Assembly: GCA_016508695.1 (NCBI GenBank) | Contig: VNKQ01000019.1 | Coordinates: forward strand, 496,001 to 560,000 | DNA length: 64,000 nucleotides | Direction of reading: 5' to 3' | From: Hyphodiscus hymeniophilus | Lineage: Eukaryota > Ascomycota > Leotiomycetes > Helotiales > Hyphodiscaceae | The notes under the pieces: model-generated | The model's input: only the letters and a program-made list of their open reading frames with translations | Told to the model about the DNA's origin: nothing | The model's database searches: none | Part shown: positions 49,000 to 62,007 of the stretch, piece after piece | Layout: every line of letters begins with the position of its first letter | Numbering within the stretch: the stretch's first letter is position 1 | Position numbers and translations under genes: made by a program

Positions 49000-51900
49000 T
49001 TACGTGCCACCACCACCTCCACTTTGTGTTCCCTCTGGATCGAGCAAATTGCTCATAGCTTCACTCAGATTCTTGAAATCGACTGGCTTGGTAACGTAGC
49101 TGTTGAAGCCTGCTTGTACGCATTTGTCCAGAACGTCTGCCATCACATTTGCAGAGAGGGCTATGATCGGCATTCGTGGGAAGTTTTTGGTGCGCTCCCA
49201 TTGGCGAATGTCGCGACAGGTCTGATAGCCGTCTTTGCGAGGCATGTGGAGATCGCACTGTGTAAGGGCTAGGTTAGTTTCGAATTCAAAGACTATCTAA
49301 TGAGAAGGATGGATACGTACCAGAATCAGAGAGTAGAAAGAATGGGGTTTCTCAAACACCATCTCCGTGCAATCCTGCCCGTCCTTTGCCAAATCCACCT
49401 CCATTCCCACTTTGCCCAGATACTTCAACAGTACTTTCTGGTTTACTGGATTATCTTCTACAAGCAGCACTTTGAGACCTTTATTCCCTAAACGCTTGCC
49501 AACGTCCAGATACGCTTGCTTCTGAGTCGCAACGTGCTGCTGCGCGCTACTCCGATTGCGATCAGTACTCAGATCGCGTTCCTTGTCCGGATCGAAAATG
49601 ACTGCAAACCGAGAAGGCTTCACGGGCTTGTAGATGAAAGTCAGCTGGTTGTTCTTTGCTAGCTGCTCATAGTCGTAGGCTGTGGCCATCTTGATGACCT
49701 CCTGACGTTGGACCGGATCGGAGAGAACGACAATCGAAGTGTGAGGCAGAGATCTGGAGTTGACAATCTGGCCTATCAAGATAACAATTTCTTCTGCCGA
49801 TGGTAGATTTAGCACGATGTGGGTGAAGATTACAGAGTCTTCGCCTCCAATCATCTTTTGTGCCTCTGCGACGTTTGAGAGAGGAGTGATTTGATGAGGA
49901 ACGTCTTTGGGCAGAGTGTTCTCGATGTGTTGGGTCGTAGCTTCTCGACTATGTGTTTGTGGGCAAATGAGGAGAATCGAATACATTGGCGGGCGGAATT
50001 GTTTCAATTCCGAAGGCGAATTGCTACCTTGTCGAGAGTGTACACCAGGTGTCGGAGTTGATCCAAATGAGCTTGCAGCAGTTTTCATAGACGAAACAAA
50101 TCCACTTGACGTGGTAGCGGCGGTTGGTATTGGCGAGGTTCTGTCGGGTAATTCAAGTTTCATCTGCGAAAGATCCGATCCGCCGGCTCGAGCAGCAGCA
50201 CTGAAATGAGCAAGGCTTTGTGCCACCGACGAAGTTGAAGATCGAGTATCCGAACGAGTCGAACGTAGCGAAGGTTCCGAACCAGAAGCACTTGAGGAAA
50301 ACAGTGCGGGCGATTCGACGCTTGAGCTAGTTCTTGGACTATCTACGAGGGGTGACTGCATGAGCTTGTTGGCCAATATGGGATTTCCGGCAGCCTGCTT
50401 CATAGCACGTGCCGTTGCTTCATTTGATGCAGATGAGACCGAAGACACATGAGATGATACTTTGCTTAAGAGGGGCGTCGAGGGTGGATCGGGATGATCT
50501 TCCGGTGTCGGGAGGCCGAACTTGGCTGTGAAGACGAAAGTAGACCCTTTGCCGGGGACGGCACTCCCTTCCATCTTACCTCCATGAATCTCCACAAGCT
50601 GTCGAGAAATGACAAGTCCCAGCCCACTACCACCGTGTTGGCGGGTGCTACTTCCGTCTATTTGACTGAAGGGTTTGAAGATCAGGTCCGCTTCCTCCTG
50701 CGTGAATCCACTGCCAGTGTCGACGACCTGATACTCCAACATGATCTCGTCTTCTGCAAGATCCGGATTGCCAGTGTAGACTCTGCATCGGCTGAAGACC
50801 TCACCATAGGTTGTGAACTTGATTGCATTACCAACGACGTTCAGTAAAACTTGTCGAATACGGAACTTGTCTCCCTTAACCATCTCAGGGACATCCTTGT
50901 CAATGATATAGTTCAATTCGAGGCGCTTCGTGATTGCCATGGTTGAAACCATCTCGTTTACTTCTTCGACCAGAGATCGTGTATGGAACCATTCGTAGGA
51001 TAACTTCATCATACCTGCATCGACCTTGGAAAGATCCAAAATGTCGTTGATAATATTGAGGAGGCTACTCGCACTTGCCTGAATGGTATTGGTGAAATCC
51101 ATTTGCTCATCGTTGAGTGTCGTGTCCTGAAGGAAGCTGACCATGCCAGAGATACCAATAAGGGGAGTTCGAATCTCGTGCGACATGTTACTAAGGAATT
51201 TACCCTTCGACTCCATAGCTTCCTTGAGCTTAGCCTCAAGCAGCTTGTGGTCATTGATATCTGTGCAAGCCCCAAACCAAGAACCATCACCACTGCCGAA
51301 GCTGATATTGTCAACTTCAACGCAACGAACAAGATGCCACCGGTAATCTCCATCCTTGTTTCGAAGTCGAACCTCGGTGGTATAAGAAAGTCTCCCATTA
51401 GCGTCGGTGGAGACCTTGACAATCCCTTGCTTGGCTAATTCGGATAGGTCGGCGGAAGAGACTTCGTAGAGTGATCCACTGCTGGAGCTGTTGTGCCTCG
51501 AAAGTGTCTGATGAATGCCTTTGAGGGTTGTCTCGGTTGGTGCTTCAGACACTGTCGTCGATTTCTGCGAGGAGTTCCCACCTGAAGAAGATTGTGAAGG
51601 GTGTCGGAGGGGCTCATATGGCTTTCTCAGATTTTCCTTGTAGGGAGTCGGTGGTCTGTCGGTTGGTATATGACATTTTGCGAGATCTTCTGGATGGATG
51701 AAATCCATGAAGCCTAGACCCATTGCGTCCTCGAACGTCTGACCAGTATAAGAGAGCCATTGCTCGTTGCAAAAGTTAACCCCTTCCTCTTCCGTTGCCG
51801 AGAAGATGATCTGGGGAATCAAGTTTGCCAGTTGCCGATGTTTTTCTTCTGAAGCCTCAATCTCTTCTTGTCGGGCTGCCTTCAACTCTGCAATATGCTG

Positions 51901-54900
51901 ATCATGAATGTCCATATGCGAGCCATACCATTGAACGAGAACTCCTCGAGTATCTCGAGACCCCACAGCTCTGGTGTAAAACCAGCGGTAAGTACCATCA
52001 AATCGTCTAATGCGGACCTGCTTTGAGAATTGCTCGCCAGTGCGAACTGCATGGCCCCAAGCTTTCAAATAACCCTCTCTATCCTCCGGATGTAGGCTAT
52101 CCCAAGGGTCGGCATAGAGCTCCGGTACGGTCTGGCCTCGGTAGGATAGGTATCGGCTGTTCACCCACACCATTTCGCCTGTCTGCGGTAGCGCGACAAA
52201 TATATGAGCGGGTAAAGTATCGAGCATAAGCTGTTTGAGATGATTTGAGGGTGGTGGCATATCGGTTGGAACTGGCATAGATCCAGAGCGGGAATGCGAC
52301 AAACCAGACGCCATGGCCTTCACGGACGACGCAGAAGTTGCAGGCAAAGAGGGGAATGTTGCTCCAAGGTCAGCCCCATAGGAGTGTAGTTGTGTATGGA
52401 CCTTCTCCGCTCTTGGCTGTCCCTGGTTCGAGGCATTTGAGGCTGTACGCAGTGCTTGACGACGAGTCGATAGCACTGCGTCGACACTCTGCCGAGAAGG
52501 ACTTGGGTCTCGACGATCGGATGCTTCAATACGACTAGATCGGGGTTCTTGCCTCGGGGTTGGCGTTGCAGATTCCTCCTCTCCGGGCTTGGTCTTCGGG
52601 CTATCTTTCTGTCGTTCTGTTGAGGATGTTTGGGCATCATGTAATTTCTCGTCAACCCCACGGGAAGCCTGAAATCTCGACTCAGCTGGGGACGTATCCT
52701 TGGAAGTCGGCCGTACTCCTGTAATACTAGCTGCTGACCCGGTGTCAACTCTTCCCAATCCAGGCTTCGCCCTCGAAGCAAAATACGATTCTCCTGCGTT
52801 AAAGCTAGGGCTGCCACCACTTGACCGCTTGTCCAACGTTAAGCCTACACTACCAGGGTCCCATCCAGGGGTGCCGGCTGGCGAGCCAGCAGCGCTTCTG
52901 GATAAACCGGAGTAATCGCTCGGACTGGTCATGCTTCCTGCTATCGATTGATGAGGAGCGCTTTCATCGACTGGCGAGTAAGTAAAATTGTGGAAATTCA
53001 TTCTTTCACCGCCTGGCCTACCACTAGGAGCAACAGCCCCGAAGCCAGCCGTCTGGGGCCGTTTTCTAGATAGTCCCGCGATCTCATTCTCGAGATTGGA
53101 ATAGTGGCGGCAGAGAGAGAACGAGGTTGCGAGGTGAGGGGAGAGATGTTCCAAGGAATGTCGTAGGCTAGAAGGATATGGAATGACCGGGCTGAGGACC
53201 GAAAGGATCGCAATAGGGGTTTGCCTCTCCTTGGCCTGGTCTGCTGTAGGTGTCTTTCCTGTATTGGTCTTTTTGGATGTCTCATTGCCTCTTCCTCGTC
53301 CTGCGGACTTTCTTTCCATCGCAGCAGCATCTAGACGGAAGGAGTGAACAGTTCTTGACAGTAGCGGATGAAACAATGGAATATGCAAGACCGTCCATGA
53401 TCTATCAACTCCAATGGCCTCGAGGGGTTGCTTGTTGTAATCTTGAGGTATGTCTGGATTGAACGTCTCCTCATCGATAGCAGTATTGGCGAAGAATGGA
53501 TTCTCCGCTGTCTCAGCTCTGACCGCAGGCGATGGTGCTGGCGATTGAGCCCAAGGTGACGGAGGTGCTTGCTCATATTCCTCATATCGGGGAATTTGCA
53601 GAGCGGTCTCTACTGTAGATACACTCTTGCCCTTTTCACTTGCTTGGCTGCGAGCACTACGGCTTGAGCGCCGTGAGCCCTTACTTCCACCAAGAAACGA
53701 CGAAATCCGTGCTCCTAACTCTGGACCCTTGGCTCTCTTTGATTTATCCGTGGGGGATTCCTTGGGCTTCCCACTTCTTGTAGACCTTGCGCTGCCACCA
53801 CTCTTCTCGTCTGTGGACGGATTCTCGAGATAAGGGTAAGTCCGAGTTAACGCGATGACCTTTCCACGATCCAGAACTCTGAGGACGCCGGTGCTGTCTA
53901 TCAAAGGGTCGGCTTCATAGTCAAGTGCTTGCAAGACTGGGAAGATACGCCCCCTATCATCTCTGATAGAAGCGTCGTTAGTCTCCCAACTGGCGGTCTT
54001 GGCATCCTCAATGTCCATATGATCTTTCAAAGACTGGAGGTTTAGCTGTGCATTCTGAAGAGTACCTGTTCGTGGGGGAAGATCGTGCCGAGCAGACAGG
54101 TAGCTCTTTGCTCTGAGCATCGGTGTTGGCCGTAAAGCAGCGGCTCTACTAGACTCGGAGAAAGAGACTGGATCTCGCTTCGTCTCTTCGTAGGAGGTGA
54201 ATGAGTGTCTGCTAACCAGGCCAGGACGAACGCTATCCAGCATAGATGTAGAAATGTTTTCGTCTCCATTACCATCATCAGAGTTGGATGTCTCGTTCGT
54301 ATCTCCACTGCTTGGCAGGAGGCTGCTCCCTCGAGGCAGGTATGCCAGACTTAACTCATCTTCCTCCGCAGCGTTGAAAGTCGCCTTTTGCCCCAAGGAA
54401 CATTTTCCACATCTGTTGAATCTGCTGGTATTGATAGCGTCACCCGGTCAGCCTGGTAGAGATCTCGCATCAGTTGAACCACTGTCGTCCACCATGGGTC
54501 CAAACCAGGCTCGGAAGCGAGCATTAGACTCATTTCGTACAGATTTGGAGCTTCAAAGATGGGGTCGTCCTGTGGATGAGCGCCATGAGGTTGGAAGTAC
54601 AAAGTCGAAGCAGGCGTGACTGATCCAGACATTACCGAGTCAACTGGGCCACCATCAAAGAGACCGCCGGCATAATTTGCTGGATTGACTGTGGGAGACA
54701 ATGCAGTAAAGGGCCGATGGCCACTAAAAGCCAGTGGGCCGGGCGTTCTCATAGGAGGGAATGGATATGAAGGTGTCCGCATAGGCACAGCTGCTGGGGT
54801 GTTTCCGCCCCGAACGGTCCTTGCAGACTCTGTTGATGCTGTCTCAAGTCCGGTTGGCGACGGGCTGGTGAAGGCAGCAATCAGTGATGGAGAGCCGATA

Positions 54901-55460
54901 TCCTCTTCGTGTATTGGCGACACTCGAGCCTTGCCACCAACAGTTGCGACTGAAGGATTGTCTCGTCCTTCTCGGTCCAGCAACTGCCGTGCTAACCTCT
55001 CCCTGGATTGATTCAACTGAATCTGTGCATCCATAGCCGCACGAAGACGTTCCAACTCTTCTGTGGTGGTGCTCGCGTCCTGGCCCAGCCGAAAGCCAGG
55101 ATCCCGCTTTTCTGCGACCGGAGCAGCTCCCACGGCCGTGTCGACACCTTCTCGCTCACTCGGCCTACCACTCGTATCCATGCCAGGTGCATCAGGAACT
55201 TCGACATCACGGCCCTTCACCTTCCCACTGTCGCCATCGTTGGACTTTGACGGTGCCTTTGCACCTGAAGGCGAGTCGGACATTTGATCCTTTGCCTTGC
55301 CCGAAGATGCGTGTCCTCCCTTTATGCCATGCTTGCTGTCTTTGGAAGAGTGTATAGGAGTCTTGTCGGAGGTCTTGTCAGAACTTGATCGACGTGAGCT
55401 GCTGGGTCGCCTCGAGTGCGATGAGGATGGTTTGTCCAGAGGCGACTTTGGAGGGGGCAT
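49000..55460 (-). CDS. Hybrid histidine kinase with GAF and PAS domains, one-base frame break
   Basis: Exon 1 is 55460-49321 and exon 2 is 49257-49000, with a 63-bp intron; about 2132 residues. Order: a Ser-rich N-terminus (MPPPKSPLDKPSSSHSRRPS); a GAF-like segment near 310-400 (DPWWTTVVQLMRDLYQADRV); a long disordered part; PAS 1 near 1070-1190 (AHIFVALPQTGEMVWVNSRY); PAS 2 from about 1210 with a roughly 100-residue Ser-rich insert; a HisKA domain with SNMSHEIRTPLIGISG (phospho-acceptor His near 1428); HATPase (FRIRQVLLNVVGNAIKF, DTGSGF, GGSGLGL); and a C-terminal receiver (KVLLVEDNPVNQK, acceptor Asp in CDLHMP near 2049, Lys in YVTKPVD). There is no membrane segment, so it is cytosolic. It should feed an HPt protein and response regulators in stress signalling. 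The frame breaks at the G run corresponding to 54391-54394: four bases are present, five are needed to read NVPWG into QKATFNAAEEDEL. Confidence 0.95.
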
Positions 55461-57874
55461 GCCTTCTCCCCTGGATACCCCTCCGTTCTGTGAGTGTGTG
55501 AAAACTCCAGGCTGTATGTGCTATCGATTACAATCAATACTCAGCCTCATATGATCCATCCAGGTTGAGTTCGTTCGTTCGTTGTTGTGCAACCGAATGA
55601 GAGTAGGGAAATGACGTCGTTTCCGTTGACGCGCTTGAACTTAGGGGGGAACAACGACCAGACGAGAGTTCAGCGGCATTCGATGTGAAGGGCGGGTCGC
55701 ATAGATGAGTCGAGAGCGACGACTTGGATTTGAAGGGAATGTTTCCAAGGGGGATGGGGTGTTGTTGGTTGGTGGTGGATGGTGGGTGCAAGGTTGTGGA
55801 AGAACAAAGTGAGCAGATCAGGATACAAAGTGGAGACAACTCAGGAACGCCTTGTCGGGAGAAAGAGAGCCACGACCTCTGCAAGAACCACCACATATTC
55901 CAGCAGAGGGAGGCTCGCAAAAGTCTCCTCTGCTCTGCTGCTTCCATCAGACATTACGGTATTACCAGACTTTCTTGCATGTTAAGTACAATTGTGATCC
56001 CTATGGCCATCTCTATCCCTCTCCTGATGGCTTGCCGTCTCTGACTCTCTGGGTAGCCAAATGCCATTCTACCACAACCCCATTCTGGAGTGTTACACCA
56101 TAGCGAAGCAAAGTCTCTATTGTATGACTTTGACCCAAACCACGTGGTGGTCGAAGATACAAGGAATAGGGCTATTACCATGAGGCTTAATGTAGACGCA
56201 AAGCAACGGACGAACCCTCGCGAAGGGGGGAGAGCCGGTATATTTAGTTCGATTTGGACATCATGATGTTGTCAAGCAAATCATTGGCTGGACTAACCAG
56301 AGTACTGGACTCAAAAGGGGAGCGCATCATTTACCAGACCAGTCGAGGATATGTTATCAGGCTGGGTTCTGAGCTGAGAGTTGTATTTATACGAGTAGTT
56401 GGCGCACGAAGCATGAAGCACGAACGAAGCATACGAGTGAGTACAGTAGAGCATTACATAAGGCACCCGAATGCTCCTTGTCGAGAACTTGCGGCTCTTG
56501 ATGGTCAAGAGTCGCTGGGTCAGAACATAGCAAAGTGGGCGCATCGACTTGAATGCCTGAGGCTCCCAGGGTCCTCCTGATCCAGCTTCCTTCTCTCAGG
56601 TAACGGAGGAGTGGTCTCGCTTGGGTTTTGGGTATTTTGAAGATTAAACCAGTGAATTGTTGGGCAGTCAATCATCCAAGGGGAAGTCGCGAGGACGATT
56701 CGATGTCTGTCCTTCCTTTAGAAGACCCCTGAAGCTGAAATGACGCTGGTGGCGCTTCTCCACTGACCTCATTTCATGCCAAGCATCCTGGCATTGTCAC
56801 TCTCTCAACCAATGAGAGCACGCTTCTCGGATGCAGATTGCCAGCCCCTCCAATGTGTCGATGTCCTTAGTCCATTTTGTCACGTGTTGAAGAAAATAGG
56901 AGACATGGGGAGTGAAGAAAGAAGAAAGGGGAAGGGAGAAGTCAAATTGAGGGCAAATGATAATGATTGAGGATGAGGAGTCGATGAGCAATGGCAGAGA
57001 ATATCTTATTATCAAGTAAGTGCCGCCAGTATTTATATGTGGAAATTGTAAGTATGAACGTCGATCGCTGTCGATGATAGAATGCCAGTCGAAACCCATG
57101 CCAGTGTTGTTCACCAAAAGATTCAGACGGCCTTCTTCGACTTCGGCGCTTTCGGCGAGAGAAGCGACGCTTTCCTCTCTGGAGATTTCGATGGTGTATT
57201 TGTGATCTTGAACGCCAGAGAATGCTGTCCTAATATCTGCCTTTACGCCGTCGAGATCAGAGGTTGTCCGAGCACAGATGATTCACTGATGATGCCTAAC
57301 AAGCCAGACTGAAAACATTTCAGGGCAATAGAGTGACTCAGTTCCCTTCCAGCGCCATGATGAGCGCAGTCTTGTCTGACTGAGATAGTCGGATTTCGAA
57401 AGGTCGGTGGCAGGGTAAGACTTTTTTTTTGTGGATAGCGTCTTTGTGAAGCTACATCCGGCATGGGTATGGCGACAATTCTGATGGACTTTTGGACTTT
57501 GTACTGGCAGAGGATATAGCAATGGTAACAAGGCTCTTATATCTCCTTTCTGGTTGCGCTGACGGCAGGACATCAGCCCACCTATGACTTGCATGGTTTA
57601 GGCTTTTATATCCGGCTTCATTATTGACGCCTCACTCTTCTCTTCTCAAACTGTGGATACTGTATTGCTATGCACGGTAACTCCTCTAGTGTCTCTAGGT
57701 ACCTGTCTCCAGATGAGTGCCATCACGTGACTCGTAATGGATGTTCACTTGGTGTGTCTGAGTGGGTCCGTTCGGCCTGAGAGAAGTGCAGATTCCCCTG
57801 CAATTCATCGGGCCTGGCTTTGTCCAGAACGTTGCTTGCAACATTACCGATAAGACAAAGTACCATTGGATGTG
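55461..57874. other. 2.4-kb intergenic, leader and promoter of the histidine kinase
   Basis: An open minus-strand stretch at 55534-55947 (138 codons, low complexity) lies directly upstream of the kinase ATG and is more likely 5' leader than protein. The rest shows only short frames without motifs. A T11 run lies near 57422-57431. Confidence 0.5.
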
Positions 57875-60311
57875 CTATAATCCAAAAGTGCCATCCTCAA
57901 GAGACGCCCACTCTGTAAGAGCTTCGAGGCCGTCATTGTTGCCCTTCCAGGAATTCCACATATTCTGTGACTGTGTGTCAGTAATTATATGATATAAGAC
58001 TGCCAGGCTGCTAGCTTACCAAGTCGAACTCTGAGGGCCATTCCGGATTCTTCACATCGATTGGGATATTTGGGAGGACTGCTTCAAAATCCGTAGAGGT
58101 TTCGTCCAAGGTCAAATCGGGTTTAGACATTGCTTGAGCCAGCGACCGAACTTTCTTCACTCTCTCGATAACGAATGAGAACACTCCATGTGCTTTCGCA
58201 GACTCTATAGATTCCTCACGGGAGATTCGCCAGTATTCAATTGAGAGTTCGAGCGCAGCTATCATATCATCCCGTCGATCGTAGCCCCAAAGAGCTATGT
58301 CATCAGGTCTTGGAATGAATGGATATGCCTCAAATCCGTAGTGAAGGTCCAAACCGATGGCCATGCAAGCAACGAAGAAGTCGTGAGTCGTAAGGTATAG
58401 GGATGGATTGAAGTCTGGATCAAGATAGATCGTTGCTTGATGGCCGAGGAGAGTCAAAGCAGCATCGATACAGCGCTTTCGATAGTGAATGAAATCGGGA
58501 TTGGGTCGGATGTATTTTCGATGTAGGACGCACTCAGCCATTTGATAATTTCGATCAAGGCTCATGCGTGTTATCTTTAGGCGTAAGCTAGCCGCAAAAG
58601 TCTCCACTCGAGGACCCAGTCTAAAATGATTCGGAATTGTGCTCTGAACATCATTCAATGCTTGCTCAAACTTCGAGACATCTTGGATAGTCATATTGTC
58701 GCCAAATTCCGTGATACTCAAAATTTCTTGGAGCACAAGCAATATCCTACCCTTTATGACCAGGTAAGTTACGTCCGTGATGTCTGTAAGTGGCCTCGAT
58801 GGCGGCAGTATGAGAGTATGCTCGTCGAACTCGCTATCGAAGATATTCCTTGGGAGCTCGCAATCGTATTCGCCGCGGCGGATGATGGGCGGGAGAGAGA
58901 GCCAGAAGGAATAGACAATATCCATTTGCTGAATGGTGCTCCAGATCCGTCTCCGCATTTCTCCTTGAAAAGGCGTGATCTCCGGATGAGATCTCGAGTC
59001 CCGATGAATGCCCATTCGCATCGCTAGTCGGATGATCATGCCAATCATGACGGAGGTCTCAATAACCGCATCCCGAGAACTGACCCATTGTGCTTGGGCA
59101 CAGAGAATCAATCCTTCTATAGTATGCACACCCGGATCAGCAAAGTTGCCGGCGACAAGACAATCTATTGCTGCATTTTTGTATGTGGTCCCAATACCAA
59201 GTCCTAAGTCTGAGGTCAATTCGCCAGTTTGATCATACGATATGCAAGCATGATTGAAGATCCCAAACAGCACGGCAAGCCACATTATACTCGTCTTAGT
59301 TGGATCAGTCCAGTGCTCGTTATACTAAATATATCAGCACGTTGCGCATGCGAGCAAGTCTTGAGCTTACCTGCTTTCGAAAGGTCTGTTCGTGTATAAT
59401 AGCTGGACGCAGAGTAAGCTGGTATTCTTACCCAGTGAGTATTGACTTACGCCAAACAGAAGTATAAAAATCAAAGTACCGTGCAATAAGCTTGTCAGCA
59501 ACAGTGCGAAGGGGGATTCGGTAGATCAATTGTTCCAATGTACGGGGATTTGAGGTTCCACGCAGGAGACTCGAAGTTATCGCAGAAGCCTGATACTCTT
59601 GAGCATCGTGCTCCCATTTTCCGTGGTTCGTCTGAAGCAGGTGTCTATACTCATTTATCTTTGATTTGTTAGCTGGATGAAGGTGTTCCGGGCCCTGGAT
59701 TCTACCTCAGCCATGATAGATATCCAGTGTGCTCCACCAAGATAAGTGACTTGGGCAGGCTTCACTTTCATGACACCAAAGGCCTTGGACAGTTGATCAA
59801 TGTCATGACCAACATCAAAGTTTTTGGCTTCATTCGTACTTATATTTAATTCGTCATCACTTGAAATGCCCGGATGGTCCGTATTGGGGTGGGAGGTTCC
59901 GTTGGAGGAAAGGACTGGTTGGGGTTGATTTGACATGGCTGAAATCACAAGCTGCTCTAGTCGGTCAATTCGGGACGTAAGTTGGGTTCTGAAAGGCTGA
60001 TTCTGATACGGGACTTCTCCTTGAGATGCCCTTGAATGGCTCGATGGTGTATAAGAACAAGTCGCTGCATCTCCAGTCCTGACGCAAGATTGACATGGCT
60101 TCGCTCGATCGCATTTCGATCTGATCGAGCTTAATCAGCTCTGGAGAAATGACAAGACGGAGAAAATGATAGTTCGGGAGAATCGAAAGAGCTTTCACTG
60201 CTTCTTTGTTACTAACTTTCTTATCCGGCAGTGGTTACATGAAACAGCTGCCCTATTTCTCTTCCTCGCAGTGCGACGCTGGTCAATCCCAGGCTGTGGG
60301 GTTGGTTCCAT
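57875..60311 (-). CDS. Zn2Cys6 transcription factor with fungal MHR domain
   Basis: Six exons: 60311-60217, 60120-59706, 59658-59451, 59402-59371 (32 nt), 59324-58020 and about 57970-57875; introns 96, 47, 48, 46 and about 50 bp; about 715 residues. The zinc cluster has cysteines 25, 28, 35, 41, 44 and 53 (CX2CX6CX5CX2CX8C) and is split by intron 1 between the second and third. A linker and short coiled coil follow (LTSRIDRLEQLV). The middle-homology domain covers about residues 190-450 (FYTSVWPIIHEQTFRKQY, GMIIRLAMRMGIHRDS, GEMRRRIWSTIQQMD). The last splice, after EFDL, avoids a stop at 58011 and adds a tail ending EWASLEDGTFGL; its acceptor is 57971 or 57965, both in frame. The protein should bind CGG-containing DNA sites. 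Its targets are unknown: no metabolic genes adjoin it. Confidence 0.9.
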
Positions 60312-62007
60312 TGGTAAGACTAGGAAAAGAAAACCAACTCAAAGGAAATATCAGCATTAGCAATGGACAGAAAGGGCAAATGGTGAAGCATAAGGTAAGC
60401 TGAGGTGGTTCGTCGTCACGTGAAGTCTTCATAGATCTAGCCTTTTATTCACTAGCGCAATTCCCCTCCGGTAGGCCACAAAATGATTTTCGCAGCTCCA
60501 ACAATTTCCTTTTCTCTTCATCAAAAAGTACCAGGGCCAGCCACGACCTCCACCTCGAATCTTCAACAGTGGTGTGTTGCCAGCACTCTCGCGAGTGTGA
60601 GGCTCTGCAGATGGATAATAATGCTTGATAGGAAGTTTGCTTCTGTGGGTCTTCTTCAGTGAGGGCGAGAGAAGATGAATGTCGATGATGGCAGACAGAT
60701 CATTGTCTTTTGTTTTATGGTCACTGGACTGAGCTTCGACAGACCATTGAGAGCTCTATAGGTGACTATGCATAGAGGATGAAGGATGGTGGTATAATAT
60801 GCTAAGAAAAAATACAAGACGGACCGACGTTGGTTCTCGAGTGCTTCTGGTGTTGTTGCTTTTGGCTCGAGCGATGAGAATTGTTTTCTTAGTCAATTGC
60901 GCTAATGCTGAGGTGTTTGCAGTCTGTCTCCCCCCTTGATTTGCTGCTCAGTCTTTCTCGAAGTCTCCACAGCTCGATGGCATTATCAGACTCTTCGCCA
61001 TGAACTCTCCACCCGTGTCGTCACCAATCAGACCTCATAAACAGGATGGCAATTTAACATGCTGAATGGAGGAAGCACATTGGTTGTACCGGCTGAAAAA
61101 ACTGCTTGCACAACGGAAATGGTCTTGGCTGGAGCTGCACTCCGCGAACAAAAGCCTCAATGAAACGGCATTTGACGGGCTCTAATGAATACCATTGGGA
61201 GAATACCTCCACCCGAGGCTTCATTCTCGACCTCAATACCGACTAATGCTCCGATGCTTCAATGCTCCAATGCTTCAATGCTTCAATGCTTCAATGCTTC
61301 AATGCTTCAATGCTTCAATGCTTCAATGCTTCAATGCTTCAATGCTTCAATGCTTCAATGCTTCAATGCTTCAATGCTTCAATGCTTCAATGCTTCAATG
61401 CTTCAATGCTTCAATGCTTCAATGCTTCAATGCTTCAATGCTTCAATGCTTCAAGCCATATCGGCCCTATTCCACCCGTATTAAGCAATTCTTGGAGCCG
61501 TCACACCCCGTCGAGGTGTTCGCACCGTTGGACGTTGGCAGATACGCCCGCACCCCCGCTTTCAGAAGCCAAAATTCGATTCCCCTCTCATTCCTATCCT
61601 CTCCGCAAAGTCTATTCTTGTACCTGCTGTTTCCGGGCTTTGTTGTGGCTCCCCTTACTTATTCTGGGAACGATATGCGGTCAGGAATGTGAGCTATGCT
61701 GTGGCTGAACTCCATCGAGTGAAGCTCCCACTCCGGGCTTTGCCGAATGCAACAGCTACAATCCAAAAGCGCGCTTCTTGGCGCGCCTCGTCTGCTTGCG
61801 TCTATATTTCTCTGCGAATTTGGTTTCGTCACGTCAGAGTTTTTCTTCGTAGAAGCTGCACACGGGTTAAGCTTTCTAGCCATATTTTTCGTCGACCCAT
61901 ATATCAAAGAGCCAAGCAAGATGTGAGTTCAAACATTCCTCTATCACTTTCTTCTCGAGTCATACAGTCGCTTCAATCAGCCTTTACCAAAAATCCAATC
62001 CATCGCA
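60312..62007. other. Intergenic with minisatellite
   Basis: Apart from the 8-bp minisatellite at 61253-61452 nothing is recognised. Frames that cross the minisatellite are products of the repeat. Confidence 0.6.
61253..61452. repeat. 8-bp minisatellite AATGCTTC, about 25 units
   Basis: Perfect head-to-tail AATGCTTC units run from 61269 to 61452 (23 copies), preceded by one AATGCTCC and one GATGCTTC variant. The unit length is not a multiple of three and contains no stop in any plus frame, so all three frames read the same octapeptide period (MLQCFNAS) through the array. Confidence 0.95.

Noticed and set aside
55534..55947. 138-codon minus-strand frame upstream of the histidine kinase
   Set aside because: Low-complexity, adjacent to the kinase start and without splice evidence joining it; probably 5' leader.
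61185..61708. Three plus-strand frames of 99-165 codons with MLQCFNAS repeats
   Set aside because: They exist only because the 8-bp minisatellite contains no stops; the flanks are short and unrelated.
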